In this document: piece by piece, positions 8,615-17,442 of the stretch
Layout of the letters: each line of letters opens with the position of its first letter
How positions within the stretch are numbered: position 1 is the stretch's first letter
Source: Candidatus Omnitrophota bacterium
GTDB taxonomy: Bacteria; Omnitrophota; Gorgyraeia; Gygaellales; Profunditerraquicolaceae
Length of the DNA: 46,022 nucleotides
Assembly (NCBI GenBank): GCA_003644385.1
Contig: QNCD01000004.1
Span: 1 to 46,022 of the forward strand
Direction of reading: 5' to 3'
Notes under the pieces: generated by a model
What the model was told of the DNA's origin: nothing
Seen by the model: only the letters and a program-made list of their open reading frames with translations
Database searches by the model: none
Made by a program: the position numbers and the translations under genes

Positions 8615-9857
8615 TTATATACCTTTTGATTTCTTTTAAAATCGCGCTTTTTGCTTTTATGCTTTTTTTATGATTTTTTCTTAATTTTAACTCTAACTTA
8701 TTGTTCTTTAAAGATTCGCGGCCTACCACCACCTGTAACGGGATCCCCAGAAGGTCGGCGTCTTTAAATTTTACTCCTGCGCGTTCATCGCGGTCGTCAA
8801 ATAATACTTCAATTTTTTCTTTTAAAAGCTCCTTATAAACCGAAAAAGCCGCCTTCTTGATCTTTTTATCGGTAATATCAAGCGGCAGTATTATCACGCT
8901 GTAAGGAGCTATTTCTCCAGGCCAGATAATACCGTCTTTATCTGAATTTTGTTCGATTATTGCCGAAATCAGACGCGAGACTCCGATACCATAACAACCC
9001 ATAATTACTGGCTTAAGAGTTCCTTTGGCATCCAGGAAATTCGCCCCCAGGCTAGAAGAATATTTAGTGCCCAATTGAAAAATATGCCCTACTTCGATAG
9101 TATTTATTTTTTCTAACCTGGTACTGCATTTTGAACAATTTTCACCTCCGCCTTCCTTATACGCCTGGGTAAATTTGCACTCAGGGCAACTAAGTACCAC
9201 GTCTTCGCCGCTTTCAGCAGGAACCATAAACTCATGAGATAAACTTCCGCCCATTACGCCCGGATCCGCAGCTACGGTCAAAAAATTTAACCCGCACCTC
9301 TTAAATATATTATTATAGGCCTTATGCATTGCTTTATAATTCTTATTTAAACCTTCTTCATCCTTATCAAAACTATAGGCATCTTTCATTATAAACTCAC
9401 ATGCTCTTACCGGGCCAAACCTGGGACGAACCTCATCACGAAATTTGGTCTGTATCTGATATAAGACCAAAGGCAATTGTTTGTAAGAAGAAATGTAACC
9501 GGCAACTAAATCCGTAATTACCTCTTCGTGAGTAGGACCCAAACATACATTCCTGCCTCTGCGGTCGGTAAACCTGACCATTACCTCACCCATATCTGTA
9601 TCCCGGCCGGAACGCATCCAGAGTTCTCTAGGCTGTAATGCCGCAAGTAGTAATTCGCTTGCTCCGGCGGCCTCCATTTCCTGGCGCACTATCTTCTCTA
9701 TATTATTTAATACTTTTAATCCCAGGGGCAAATATGAATATACACCTGCCATAAGCATACGCATTAATCCGGCCCTGAGTAAGAGTTGATGGCTGACAGA
9801 CTCTGCTTCCTGGGGTATTTCTTTCAATGTCGGAATAAGCGTTTTTGACCAAAACAT
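8607..9857 (-). CDS. proS: Prolyl-tRNA synthetase, short form without the INS editing domain
   Basis: Class II synthetase charging tRNA-Pro. Motif 1 (AGVYSYLPLGLKVL), motif 2 (QTKFRDEVRPRFG..FIMKDAYSF) and motif 3 (GCYGIGVSRLISAIIEQN) are present, with a C-terminal anticodon-binding domain. Length is 416 against about 565 for the usual bacterial type. The region between HEFMVPAESGED and IEVGHIFQLGTKYS, where an INS deacylase domain of about 180 residues normally sits, is only about 40 residues and holds two CxxC pairs (CPEC, CSKC), probably a small zinc ribbon. Editing of Ala-tRNA-Pro in cis is therefore expected to be absent. One oddity in motif 2: RACEF instead of the usual RSREF. Start MFWSKTLIPTLKE fits, with GAGG upstream. 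Confidence 0.94.
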   Translation of the reverse strand: MFWSKTLIPTLKEIPQEAESVSHQLLLRAGLMRMLMAGVYSYLPLGLKVLNNIEKIVRQEMEAAGASELLLAALQPRELWMRSGRDTDMGEVMVRFTDRRGRNVCLGPTHEEVITDLVAGYISSYKQLPLVLYQIQTKFRDEVRPRFGPVRACEFIMKDAYSFDKDEEGLNKNYKAMHKAYNNIFKRCGLNFLTVAADPGVMGGSLSHEFMVPAESGEDVVLSCPECKFTQAYKEGGGENCSKCSTRLEKINTIEVGHIFQLGTKYSSSLGANFLDAKGTLKPVIMGCYGIGVSRLISAIIEQNSDKDGIIWPGEIAPYSVIILPLDITDKKIKKAAFSVYKELLKEKIEVLFDDRDERAGVKFKDADLLGIPLQVVVGRESLKNNKLELKLRKNHKKSIKAKSAILKEIKRYING

Positions 9858-9874
9858 ATAAGTCCTCTGTTGAT

Positions 9875-10966
9875 TTAAGCTTTATAAAATTGTTTTATTT
9901 CGGTTAATAATAAATCTGCGCAACGGTTATGGGAAATCTTTTTTATGGGCCTACCTTTTTTGAATAATAACCCCTCTCTTTTACCGAATGCCAATCCAAT
10001 ATCAGCTTCTTTTGCTTCGCCGGGACCGTTGACTACGCAACCCATTACCGCTACCTTTAATGGCCTTCCGGTACGGAGTACAGAGTACGGAGCACAAAGC
10101 TTTCTTTCTAAATCTTTGACTATTTTTACTAGATTGGCTTCGCAGCGGCCGCAGGTAGGACAACTGATAATCTCAAAACCGCTAAAACAACGCAGCCCCA
10201 AAGTCTCTAAAATTACCTTGGCTGCCTTGACTTCTTCAGCCGGTTTTTCGGTAAGAGATACCCTTATTGTATCACCGATACCCTCTAATAGCAACGAACT
10301 TATTGCAATAGCAGATTTTATTATCCCGCGCTGCTGGCCACCGCTAGCTGTCACTCCCAGATGAAAAGGGTAATCGCAAATTTCTGTCATTTGCCGATAT
10401 GATTCCATAGTGCTGAATATATCTGAGGTCTTAAGAGAAACTACAATATCGTTAAAACCAACTTTTTCAAGTATCTTTATGTAATTCACAGCGGCTTTAA
10501 CCATAATACCTGCTATTGGCCTCTGATTAACGAATATATTCTTTATGCCGGGTAAGGAGCCGGAATTCAGGCCTACCCTGATAGGTATACCGGCGTTTTT
10601 TGCCTCTCTGGCTATCTGGCGGACTTGTTCTTTTTTATAAATATTACCCGGATTTAACCTGATTTTATCTACGCCGTTATCTATCGCCAAAAGCGCCAGG
10701 CGCCAGTCAAAATGAATATCGGCAACCAGAGGAATTTTAGACTTTTGTTTAATTTTCTTTAATGCCTTTACATCAGTCTGGTCTTTGACTGCTAAGCGCA
10801 CGATCTCGCATCCCGTAGTTTCCAGTTCTTTAAGCTGTATCAGGGTGTTTTTGAGGTCGCTGGCTTTAGTTTTGAGCATAGACTGCACAGCAACCGGATT
10901 ATTGCCTCCGATGGCAATATTACCGACTTTTATAACCCTGGTTTTTCGCTTTTTAGTTTTAATCAT
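9875..10966 (-). CDS. ispG: (E)-4-hydroxy-3-methylbut-2-enyl-diphosphate synthase IspG
   Basis: [4Fe-4S] enzyme of the non-mevalonate (MEP) isoprenoid pathway, converting MEcPP to HMBPP. The N-terminal TIM-barrel starts with KTRVIKVGNIAIGGNNPVAVQ. The cluster ligands are visible in ISCPTCGRCE and VMGCVVNGPGEA. 363 residues, close to the E. coli length. Between VKDLERKL and LKVAVMGC lies a stretch CAPYSVLRTGRP encoded by a three-copy 7-base tandem repeat, 21 bases long, so the frame is kept. It sits with rseP, dxr, cdsA and uppS in one run, linking isoprenoid precursor supply to undecaprenyl diphosphate synthesis. Confidence 0.96.
   Translation of the reverse strand: MIKTKKRKTRVIKVGNIAIGGNNPVAVQSMLKTKASDLKNTLIQLKELETTGCEIVRLAVKDQTDVKALKKIKQKSKIPLVADIHFDWRLALLAIDNGVDKIRLNPGNIYKKEQVRQIAREAKNAGIPIRVGLNSGSLPGIKNIFVNQRPIAGIMVKAAVNYIKILEKVGFNDIVVSLKTSDIFSTMESYRQMTEICDYPFHLGVTASGGQQRGIIKSAIAISSLLLEGIGDTIRVSLTEKPAEEVKAAKVILETLGLRCFSGFEIISCPTCGRCEANLVKIVKDLERKLCAPYSVLRTGRPLKVAVMGCVVNGPGEAKEADIGLAFGKREGLLFKKGRPIKKISHNRCADLLLTEIKQFYKA
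10071..10095. repeat. Heptamer tandem array (TACGGAG type) inside ispG
   Basis: Three 7-base units on the + strand: TACGGAG (10072), TACAGAG, TACGGAG, then CAC. They code for the variable stretch just before the second cluster-ligand motif of IspG. The same unit recurs at 36721-36748 in a glycosyltransferase linker. Confidence 0.85.
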
Positions 10967-12045
10967 TTACTAAAAAAATCTGCGATTCTTTCTCCGAAGA
11001 ATCTGACAATATCATTATAAGTTACAAATAAAGCCAGTGTTATAATAGCGCTTAAGCCCACCTGAGTAATAATGCGTTCTGTCTTTAGGCTTAAAGCCCT
11101 GCCTCTTAATTTTTCTATTATCAAAAATAAAAGATGGCCGCCGTCAAGTACCGGGATAGGTAAAAGATTAAATATTGCCAGGCTTGTGCTCAAAACAGCA
11201 ACTAATTGTAAAACAGCAACAAGCCCTATCTGAGTCGCTTTGGAAGTTATATAGAATATACCTAACGGACCAGTTACCGACTCGCGCATCGATAATCTGC
11301 CGGTAATCATTCTTCCCAGGGCACGGTAGGTAATCGCTGTTAAATTCCATGTCCTATTCAATGCCAGGTTAAAAGATTCTAAAAAACCCTGCCTGACTGT
11401 CACCACTTCATCCGAAGCAACAATACCAAGCATGCCTATAGAACGGCCCTCTCCGAATATATCATTAACTTCTTTTGATTTTATCTGAACGCTAAAATCA
11501 TATTTTTCATCTTTCCTGAGCACGGAAATCTCGACACTGGCACCTGATTTCTGCTTTTGAATTATTTCCTGAAGCTGGTGCCAATACTGTATTTCTTTGC
11601 CGTTAATAGCCGTAATCCTATCTCCTGTTTTAATACCTGCTTCCTGCGCTCCAAAGCCTTGGACTAAATCGCCCACCTTTGTGGTAAGGGTAGGATACCC
11701 TGTAAAAAAAATCAGCCAGAAAAATAAAAAACCTAGAATATAATTTAATAAAGGTCCGCAAAAAATTATTTTAGCGCGCTTGCCTACTGGCTGACTAAGA
11801 TATTCATCAGGGTGTCCTTTAAATTCCTCTCTATCATCACCCGCTAATTTTACATATCCCCCCAGAGGAATCACGCTAAGGCTATACTCGGTTTCGTTTT
11901 TTTTCTTTGTAAACAATCGCGGTCCAAAACCTATAGAAAACCTTTCTACTCTGACCCCCGAACGTTTAGCTGCAAGAAGATGGCCGAATTCATGAACAAT
12001 AATCAAAACCCCTAAGATAATTATAAAAACAAGTATACTAAGCAT
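10963..12045 (-). CDS. rseP: Site-2 zinc metalloprotease RseP
   Basis: Intramembrane protease; in E. coli it cleaves anti-sigma factor RseA and remnant signal peptides. The zinc motif HEFGH is at residues 18-22 inside the first membrane helix, and the second metal site motif appears as LLPIPVLDGGHLLF near residue 305. A single PDZ domain (about 120-200) contains GAQEAGIKTGDRITAINGKEI. 360 residues, shorter than E. coli (two PDZ domains) but usual for many bacteria. Located 3 bases after dxr and overlapping ispG, the widespread uppS-cdsA-dxr-rseP order. Confidence 0.95.
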   Translation of the reverse strand: MLSILVFIIILGVLIIVHEFGHLLAAKRSGVRVERFSIGFGPRLFTKKKNETEYSLSVIPLGGYVKLAGDDREEFKGHPDEYLSQPVGKRAKIIFCGPLLNYILGFLFFWLIFFTGYPTLTTKVGDLVQGFGAQEAGIKTGDRITAINGKEIQYWHQLQEIIQKQKSGASVEISVLRKDEKYDFSVQIKSKEVNDIFGEGRSIGMLGIVASDEVVTVRQGFLESFNLALNRTWNLTAITYRALGRMITGRLSMRESVTGPLGIFYITSKATQIGLVAVLQLVAVLSTSLAIFNLLPIPVLDGGHLLFLIIEKLRGRALSLKTERIITQVGLSAIITLALFVTYNDIVRFFGERIADFFSK

Positions 12046-12048
12046 AAA

Positions 12049-13203
12049 CTATCCTAACCTTTCAGCTTCACGGGCAGCCTCTATTCTCGCCCAGATATCG
12101 GCATCCAGAATATCTTCCAAATACGGCCTAGCTTTATTTTTATGCCTGTGCATTACTCTTTTGATGATTTCCGGTATAGAACCGAATTTTATCCTCTTTT
12201 TTAAAAACTCATCCACCGCTACTTCATTAGCCGCATTTAATACCGTTGGAAGTGTCCCTCCTTCGTATGCTGCCAGATAAGCTAATTTTAAGCAGGGAAA
12301 TTTCTTATAATCCGGCTCTTCAAAATTAAGTTTTTTAAGCTTAAAGAAATCGATTCCGGGTAAGCGATTAATTAGCCTTTCCGGGTAAGAAAGGGCATAT
12401 TGTATGGGAATCCGCATATCGGTAACCGATAATTGAGCCATAATCACCCCGTCGACAAATTCCACCATGGAGTGGATTATCGCTTCGGGATGAATGAGCA
12501 CTTTTATCTTTTCTGGCGCTACATTAAACAAGTACATTGCCTCTAAAACTTCCAGGCCCTTATTCATCAGAGTCGCGGAGTCAACGGTAATTTTCTTCCC
12601 CATCTTCCATCTGGGATGATTCAAAACCCTGTTTATGGATATGTTTTTGAGCTTTTTTTCAGGAGCCCCTCTTAACGGCCCGCCTGAAGCAGTCAAATAA
12701 ATAACCTTTAATCTGTCCGGATCCTGGCCGTTGAGGCACTGCCATATTGCCGATTGTTCGCTGTCTATAGGCAAAAGTTTTACTTTATTTTTTGCTACTT
12801 TCTTCATCAGGACCGGTCCAGCCATCACTAGCGCCTCTTTGTTCGCCAAGGCCACATCCATACCTTTTTCAACCGCGGCCAATAACGGAAAAAATGCCTC
12901 TGTCCCGCCTATAGCTAAGACTATAATGTCCGCATTGCTTTTACGGATTAACTGGAGTAATCCGGTTTCTCCCTGAAAAATCTTAACTTTATTTTTTAAT
13001 CTTTTTTTTAAACTTAAGGCAGAATCTTTATTTCTTACGCAGGATGAGCCGATTGAAAATTGCTTTATCTGTTTATGTAAAATTGCGATGTTGGAATTAG
13101 TGCTTAAACCTACGACCCGAAAGCGGCCGGGGAAACTTTTTACCACATCCAGCGTACTCTGCCCTATTGAACCGGTTGAACCTAATATAGCGATTTTTTT
13201 CAT
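12049..13203 (-). CDS. dxr: 1-deoxy-D-xylulose 5-phosphate reductoisomerase
   Basis: NADPH-dependent second step of the MEP pathway, making MEP from DXP. The dinucleotide fold begins with IAILGSTGSIGQST at residues 4-17. The metal/substrate site is seen in LLPIDSEQSAIWQCL, then LTASGGPLRG, NHPRWKMGKKITVDSATLMNKGLEV and the C-terminal LNAANEVAV. Length 384 is typical. The start ATG overlaps the cdsA stop; rseP follows after 3 bases. Confidence 0.96.
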   Translation of the reverse strand: MKKIAILGSTGSIGQSTLDVVKSFPGRFRVVGLSTNSNIAILHKQIKQFSIGSSCVRNKDSALSLKKRLKNKVKIFQGETGLLQLIRKSNADIIVLAIGGTEAFFPLLAAVEKGMDVALANKEALVMAGPVLMKKVAKNKVKLLPIDSEQSAIWQCLNGQDPDRLKVIYLTASGGPLRGAPEKKLKNISINRVLNHPRWKMGKKITVDSATLMNKGLEVLEAMYLFNVAPEKIKVLIHPEAIIHSMVEFVDGVIMAQLSVTDMRIPIQYALSYPERLINRLPGIDFFKLKKLNFEEPDYKKFPCLKLAYLAAYEGGTLPTVLNAANEVAVDEFLKKRIKFGSIPEIIKRVMHRHKNKARPYLEDILDADIWARIEAAREAERLG

Positions 13204-13994
13204 TTAAAAATTATGCTTAAGTAGAAATAAAAGACCGGCGCCGTAAAAAGCAGGCTATCCATTGAATCCAATACCCCACCCAAACCTGGAAAGAGCCTGC
13301 CGGAATCTTTTACCTGGCAGTCCCGCTTAATCAAAGATTCGGATAAATCTCCCAGCTGGCCGATAAGGCCTAAGAATATCCCCAAAAATAAAAGATGCGC
13401 AAAAGAAAAATTTAGAAAGGGGCTTGAGGCAATAGCGCCCAAGAGGCTGAAAAATAAACCTCCCGCTGCTCCCTCAAGGGTTTTCTTGGGGCTTATGCGG
13501 GGTATTAAGAATGTCTTTCCAAAGCGCGAACCAATCAGATATGCCCCGATATCCCCCCCTTTTGTAATCAATAACAATGCTGCCACTAATCCGCTTCCTC
13601 CGGGAAAATATCTTATTCTGATTAGAAAACTGAAAAACCAAGAGACATAAAGTATCCCGAAAATGGTGGCGGAAATATCCGCAACTACGCCGGAATTCTC
13701 GCGGCGCCTGAATTGCATAAGGATTAAGAACAATAACCCTAAAACAATAAATAATAATTCCCAGCTTTTGTTAAGCTCGAAACGGAAAATCAGAGAAAGT
13801 GGAATTATACTGCCCATAACAATGCCGAAATATTTGTAGCTGATTATTCGCTTATTTTCCAGCATCGCAAAAAACTCATAAAGACCGAAAATAATAAAAA
13901 GAGTAGCCAATAATCCAAAGAGCCAGTTTATAAAAAGACTGGCAATAATTATGATGATAAGGATTATCGAACTGATTATTCTTTTTGTAAGCAT
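13200..13994 (-). CDS. cdsA: Phosphatidate cytidylyltransferase
   Basis: Integral membrane enzyme making CDP-diacylglycerol from phosphatidate and CTP. 264 residues with about seven hydrophobic segments. The C-terminal signature reads LGDLSESLIKRDCQVKDSGRLFPGLGGVLDSMDSLLF; written in parts, the KR..KDSG core and DS..DS carboxylates are intact, but the usual PGHGG..DR..D is PGLGG..DS..D here. Loss of the His and Arg has counterparts, from memory, in PVC-group enzymes, so it is more likely lineage-specific than inactivating. It overlaps uppS upstream and dxr downstream. Confidence 0.93.
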   Translation of the reverse strand: MLTKRIISSIILIIIIIASLFINWLFGLLATLFIIFGLYEFFAMLENKRIISYKYFGIVMGSIIPLSLIFRFELNKSWELLFIVLGLLFLILMQFRRRENSGVVADISATIFGILYVSWFFSFLIRIRYFPGGSGLVAALLLITKGGDIGAYLIGSRFGKTFLIPRISPKKTLEGAAGGLFFSLLGAIASSPFLNFSFAHLLFLGIFLGLIGQLGDLSESLIKRDCQVKDSGRLFPGLGGVLDSMDSLLFTAPVFYFYLSIIFK

Positions 13995-14695
13995 AGCGCA
14001 CCGTACCTGCGTTCCCTTTCCTGGTAAGCCTCTATTGCTTTTTTAAAATCTTCAATTTTAAAATCAGGCCAGTATTTTTTAATAAAATACAACTCTGTGT
14101 ACGAAATCTGCCAGAGTAAAAAATTGCTGATTCGGAACTCTCCGCTGGTGCGGATTAAAAGGTCAGGGTCCGGCAAACCTTGAGTATAAAAAAATTGGCT
14201 GAATTTTTCCGCGTCTAAATCTTCTATCCGCGCCTGGCCTTTTTGCACTAAACGGCTGAATTTCTTTGCCGCATCCACAATCTCCTGCCTGCTGCCGTAA
14301 TTTAAGGCTAAAACCAGCGTGAGGCCGGTGTTATCATGCGTTAGCTTCTCTACGTTTTCAATTTTTTTCTGAAGGAACTTAGGCAGCGGGGCCCCTCTTC
14401 CTATTACTTTCAACCTGGTATTATTTTTCATTAATTCCTTAGGTTGGCGGTCTAAAAAATTAGCCAGGCTCTTCATAAGCATATTGACTTCTTTTTTCGG
14501 CCTCAACCAGTTTTCAGTGGAAAAAGCAAAAAGAGTAAGAACCTTAATTCCTGACTCTTTAGCTTCTCTGACAATTTCCTTAACCCTAGCTATGCCTGCA
14601 CGATGACCGGCGCTGCGGGGAAGACCTCTTTCTTTTGCCCAGCGGCCGTTGCCGTCCATTATTATAGCGATATGCTTGGGAATATTACTTTCCAC
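13976..14695 (-). CDS. uppS: Undecaprenyl diphosphate synthase (cis-prenyltransferase)
   Basis: Makes undecaprenyl diphosphate, the lipid carrier for peptidoglycan and O-antigen sugars, from FPP and IPP. Active-site motif HIAIIMDGNGRWAKERG is at residues 8-24 with the catalytic Asp, then RSAGHRAGIARV, FAFSTENWLRP and the C-terminal DPDLLIRTSGEFRISNFLLWQ. 239 residues. The start codon is GTG (14695) following AAGG-type sequence; the leader contains an interleaved pair of inverted repeats. Overlaps cdsA by 19 bases. Confidence 0.96.
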   Translation of the reverse strand: MESNIPKHIAIIMDGNGRWAKERGLPRSAGHRAGIARVKEIVREAKESGIKVLTLFAFSTENWLRPKKEVNMLMKSLANFLDRQPKELMKNNTRLKVIGRGAPLPKFLQKKIENVEKLTHDNTGLTLVLALNYGSRQEIVDAAKKFSRLVQKGQARIEDLDAEKFSQFFYTQGLPDPDLLIRTSGEFRISNFLLWQISYTELYFIKKYWPDFKIEDFKKAIEAYQERERRYGALCLQKE

Positions 14696-14722
14696 TTATC
14701 CTTACCTTAAATTAAAATAATG

Positions 14723-14781
14723 AGCTTTTTGGCTTTTAAGCCTCTGGCTGGGACTGCCAAAAAGCTTATAACCAAGAGGCT
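14723..14781 (-). promoter_or_regulatory. Interleaved inverted repeats (possible pseudoknot or switch) in uppS leader
   Basis: Two perfect inverted repeats overlap in an A-B-A'-B' order. Repeat A: AGCCTCT/AGAGGCT (14781-14775 with 14745-14739). Repeat B: AGCTTTTTGGC/GCCAAAAAGCT (14766-14756 with 14733-14723), 11 bp. Because one arm of each lies inside the loop of the other, both stems formed together give a pseudoknot; formed singly they are alternative hairpins. No U-tract directly follows stem B on the transcribed strand, so a plain terminator is less likely. Confidence 0.55.
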
Positions 14782-14783
14782 CC

Positions 14784-16361
14784 CTATTGATGCAGCCGAT
14801 AGTCTAAATCGGGGAATAGGTTATCTTTTGACTCTACGTCCGCAAGCCACTGAATATCTATAGAATTGGCTTTGACATCTTCATATAAACGTAGGAATCT
14901 CAAAAGATGATCTTTGGTTCTTTTTATAGCGTAACTTGTATGTGTCCCTGTGCTCAATATAAACGCCCAGTCTGAACTCTGTGCTAATAAAAGTTCTCTT
15001 AAGGCCTGATTTAAGGCCCGCCTGAGCAGGCCGTCAGCAGAAGGGAAACTCTTTGCTAATTCCGTCATCTTGAAAGAAGCTTCATGCAGATGCCGGTAAA
15101 TCCAGTCATTTGGGCCCTGCAGCCAAATCTCGCTGTAACCTTTCCATCCCCAACTTGATAATGAAGGAGTAATCGCCTGATTACGCGGATTTTCGAATAA
15201 ATATTCCGAAGGGGTAATCATTTTGATAATATTCTGGTCAAAAGCAAATTTCCTGAAAAGAAAATCCAGCCACATCGGCCCCTCATACCACCAATGCCCG
15301 AATAACTCTGCGTCATAAGGGGAAACGATTATAGGCTTTCTTTTCATAAAATCAAAAAGATACTCTATCTGCCTTTCGCGGTTAAACATAAAGTTTCCGG
15401 CATGCGAAGCTGCTTTTTCCCGGGCAGCCTCAAAATTATAAGGCTGCTTATTTTCACTTCCGGTAATCCGGTAATATTTTATTCCGGTATTTATACGCAC
15501 GCCATCAGGATGAATATAGGGCTTTATGTATTCATAATCCAGGTCAAAGCCGATATCACGGTAAAATTCTCGGTAATCATGATCTCCGGGGTAGCCTTCT
15601 ACCGAAGACCAGACCTGTTTGGAAGATTCCAAATCTCTTCCAAAACAGGCAATGCCTGTCTTTTTACAGTAAACCGGGGCAAAAACTCCGTATTTGGGCC
15701 GCGGTGTTCCGTGAAGAACGCCGTGGGAATCAGTAAAAAAGTAGCGCAGCCCGACTTCCTTTAAAATCTCATCGCTGCCCGGAACATAGCCGCATTCCGG
15801 AAGCCATATTCCCTGGGGCTTTCTGCCGAATACCCTTTCATACTGGTTAACCGCAACCTTGGTCTGCGCGCGTATTGATTCCGGGCAAACTTCCATCAAA
15901 GGAAAATAACCGTGCGTCGCCGCACAGGTTATAATTTCAAGTTTACCCGCATCCTGAATATTTTTAAAAGCTAAAGTTAAGTTTCTTTTAAATCTTTCAA
16001 AGGTTTCACGCGCCCTGCAGAAGTTATTAAGGTAGGTAATCGCTAAAGACTGGAACTCAGGCTGCCAGCGCGTGCGCTCAACCTCTTTATGCGCAAGCTC
16101 GATAAGTTTATTCAAGTGCTTCAGGTATCTTGCCTGAAGTAATCCGTCTGTAAGCATGGAAATCAATGTCGGGCTCAAAGACATGGTAACCCTAAAATCA
16201 ACTTTATCCTCCAATAGCTTCTCGTATACCCAAATAAGAGGGATATAAGTTTCAGTAATCGCTTCGTAAAGCCAGTCCTCCTCCAGAAAATCTTCGTACT
16301 CAGGATGCCTTACAAAAGGAAGATGGCTGTGTAAAACCAGGCAAAAATAACCTTTCTGCAT
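14784..16361 (-). CDS. GH57 family glycoside hydrolase, probable 1,4-alpha-glucan branching enzyme
   Basis: GH57 enzyme of the DUF1957-containing branching-enzyme type, acting on alpha-glucan storage polymer. The N-terminal LVLHSHLPFVRHP is the family opening. The catalytic nucleophile lies in GIWLPECGY (Glu near 189) and the acid/base Asp in IVSPYDAELFGHWW (near 350). A C-terminal helical region contains WGWKGYSEIWLQGPNDW and AQSSDWAFILSTGTHTSYA, typical of the branching subfamily. 525 residues. It lies downstream of a DUF4912 gene, a pairing seen in other bacteria, and has an AAGGAG site before ATG. Amylase-like activity cannot be excluded from sequence alone. Confidence 0.88.
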   Translation of the reverse strand: MQKGYFCLVLHSHLPFVRHPEYEDFLEEDWLYEAITETYIPLIWVYEKLLEDKVDFRVTMSLSPTLISMLTDGLLQARYLKHLNKLIELAHKEVERTRWQPEFQSLAITYLNNFCRARETFERFKRNLTLAFKNIQDAGKLEIITCAATHGYFPLMEVCPESIRAQTKVAVNQYERVFGRKPQGIWLPECGYVPGSDEILKEVGLRYFFTDSHGVLHGTPRPKYGVFAPVYCKKTGIACFGRDLESSKQVWSSVEGYPGDHDYREFYRDIGFDLDYEYIKPYIHPDGVRINTGIKYYRITGSENKQPYNFEAAREKAASHAGNFMFNRERQIEYLFDFMKRKPIIVSPYDAELFGHWWYEGPMWLDFLFRKFAFDQNIIKMITPSEYLFENPRNQAITPSLSSWGWKGYSEIWLQGPNDWIYRHLHEASFKMTELAKSFPSADGLLRRALNQALRELLLAQSSDWAFILSTGTHTSYAIKRTKDHLLRFLRLYEDVKANSIDIQWLADVESKDNLFPDLDYRLHQ

Positions 16362-16419
16362 ACAACTCCTTTATTTAGTTATTATTATGCGCTATTTGTA
16401 CTGATTGCGTAGGCTCGAG

Positions 16420-17430
16420 TTACTTGGTTTCCTTATTCACAATCGGGGTAATTTTACGCTCTTCCTCTTTATCGGCAGATATTGCTTTGACGGGTATAAC
16501 CTGTTTTCCGTTAGGAAGGGCAAAACGTAAAGTAAAAGTCCCGTCAGGCCTTAATTGTATGGGCTTATCTTGTACAAACACGGCTGCATCAGGCTCGGTT
16601 GCTCCATATACAATCAATTCTGTATTTACCACCAACCAAAATTTTCTTTCTTTTGGTTTTTGCATCGGGCTGCTCGGCGAAGCAAGCGCGCCGGAAAAAA
16701 GCTGTCTTTTTATTCTTTCCTGCCAAGCTTTTCCGATGGGAGAACTGCGCCCTAATCCGAAACCAATGCCATAAAGCCGGGCAAACATCTCCTCCGGTAT
16801 CATCCATTCCTCATCGGTAATCCAGCAAGGCCCTTCAATAGGAGTGGTTACGGTATTGGAGCGCACTATGGTAATAAACCTGCCTCCAGGCAACAATAGC
16901 CCTAGATCTACACACCAGGATTTTCCCGGCCCCTGGGTATCGACATACCAATTGTTGGAATAGTCGTTTATCTCGACGTCAAAAAAACTGTTGGCATTAC
17001 TGCCGTCAAATACGATGTAGCTGACGTCGTAAACACGCAATACTCTCTTTGCTTTATAAAATTCATCACACAGTTCATCTCTTAACCTATTCCAGGTATC
17101 GCTGGTTACTTCCCAGTAAGAATGGATCCAGCGCGGATCACGCACCTGAATGATTATCCTGTTTACTCCGTATCCTATTGGTAATTCCTGAGGCATCATA
17201 CGGACAGCCTTTGTAATCTGGCCGGTATAAAATTTTGTTTTTCTAACAATAGTCTCCTGGGTACCTAAAATTTCCTCTTTTGGCTTGGCTGTTTCTTTCT
17301 TGGCTGTTTTCCTGCCAAATAATTTTTCCGTTATAGACTTAGAGACAGGCTTCTTGTTCACATCGGACAAAGAGGCATTTTTGTCCTTTTGGGAGATACT
17401 TTTTAATCTTTCTCTTATTTTTCGCAACAT
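16420..17430 (-). CDS. DUF4912 domain protein
   Basis: Function unknown. Residues 1-75 are lysine-rich and probably disordered. The DUF4912 core (about 80-225) contains ELPIGYGVNRIIIQVRDP, WIHSYWEVT and FFDVEINDYSNNWYVD, resembling a carbohydrate-binding-type beta sandwich. It is followed by a conserved EEWMIPEEMFARLYGIGFG segment and a C-terminal beta domain (FWLVVNTELIVYGATEPDA..) that looks like an Ig-like module. No signal peptide. A strong GGAGGAGCAGG site precedes ATG. The adjacent GH57 gene, 58 bases downstream, suggests a role in glucan metabolism (inference from context). Confidence 0.82.
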   Translation of the reverse strand: MLRKIRERLKSISQKDKNASLSDVNKKPVSKSITEKLFGRKTAKKETAKPKEEILGTQETIVRKTKFYTGQITKAVRMMPQELPIGYGVNRIIIQVRDPRWIHSYWEVTSDTWNRLRDELCDEFYKAKRVLRVYDVSYIVFDGSNANSFFDVEINDYSNNWYVDTQGPGKSWCVDLGLLLPGGRFITIVRSNTVTTPIEGPCWITDEEWMIPEEMFARLYGIGFGLGRSSPIGKAWQERIKRQLFSGALASPSSPMQKPKERKFWLVVNTELIVYGATEPDAAVFVQDKPIQLRPDGTFTLRFALPNGKQVIPVKAISADKEEERKITPIVNKETK

Positions 17431-17442
17431 CCTGCTCCTCCT

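Noticed and set aside
8607-9857. ProS shortened by an assembly deletion
   Set aside because: The frame is continuous and the replacing segment has its own paired cysteines, as expected of a natural short form.
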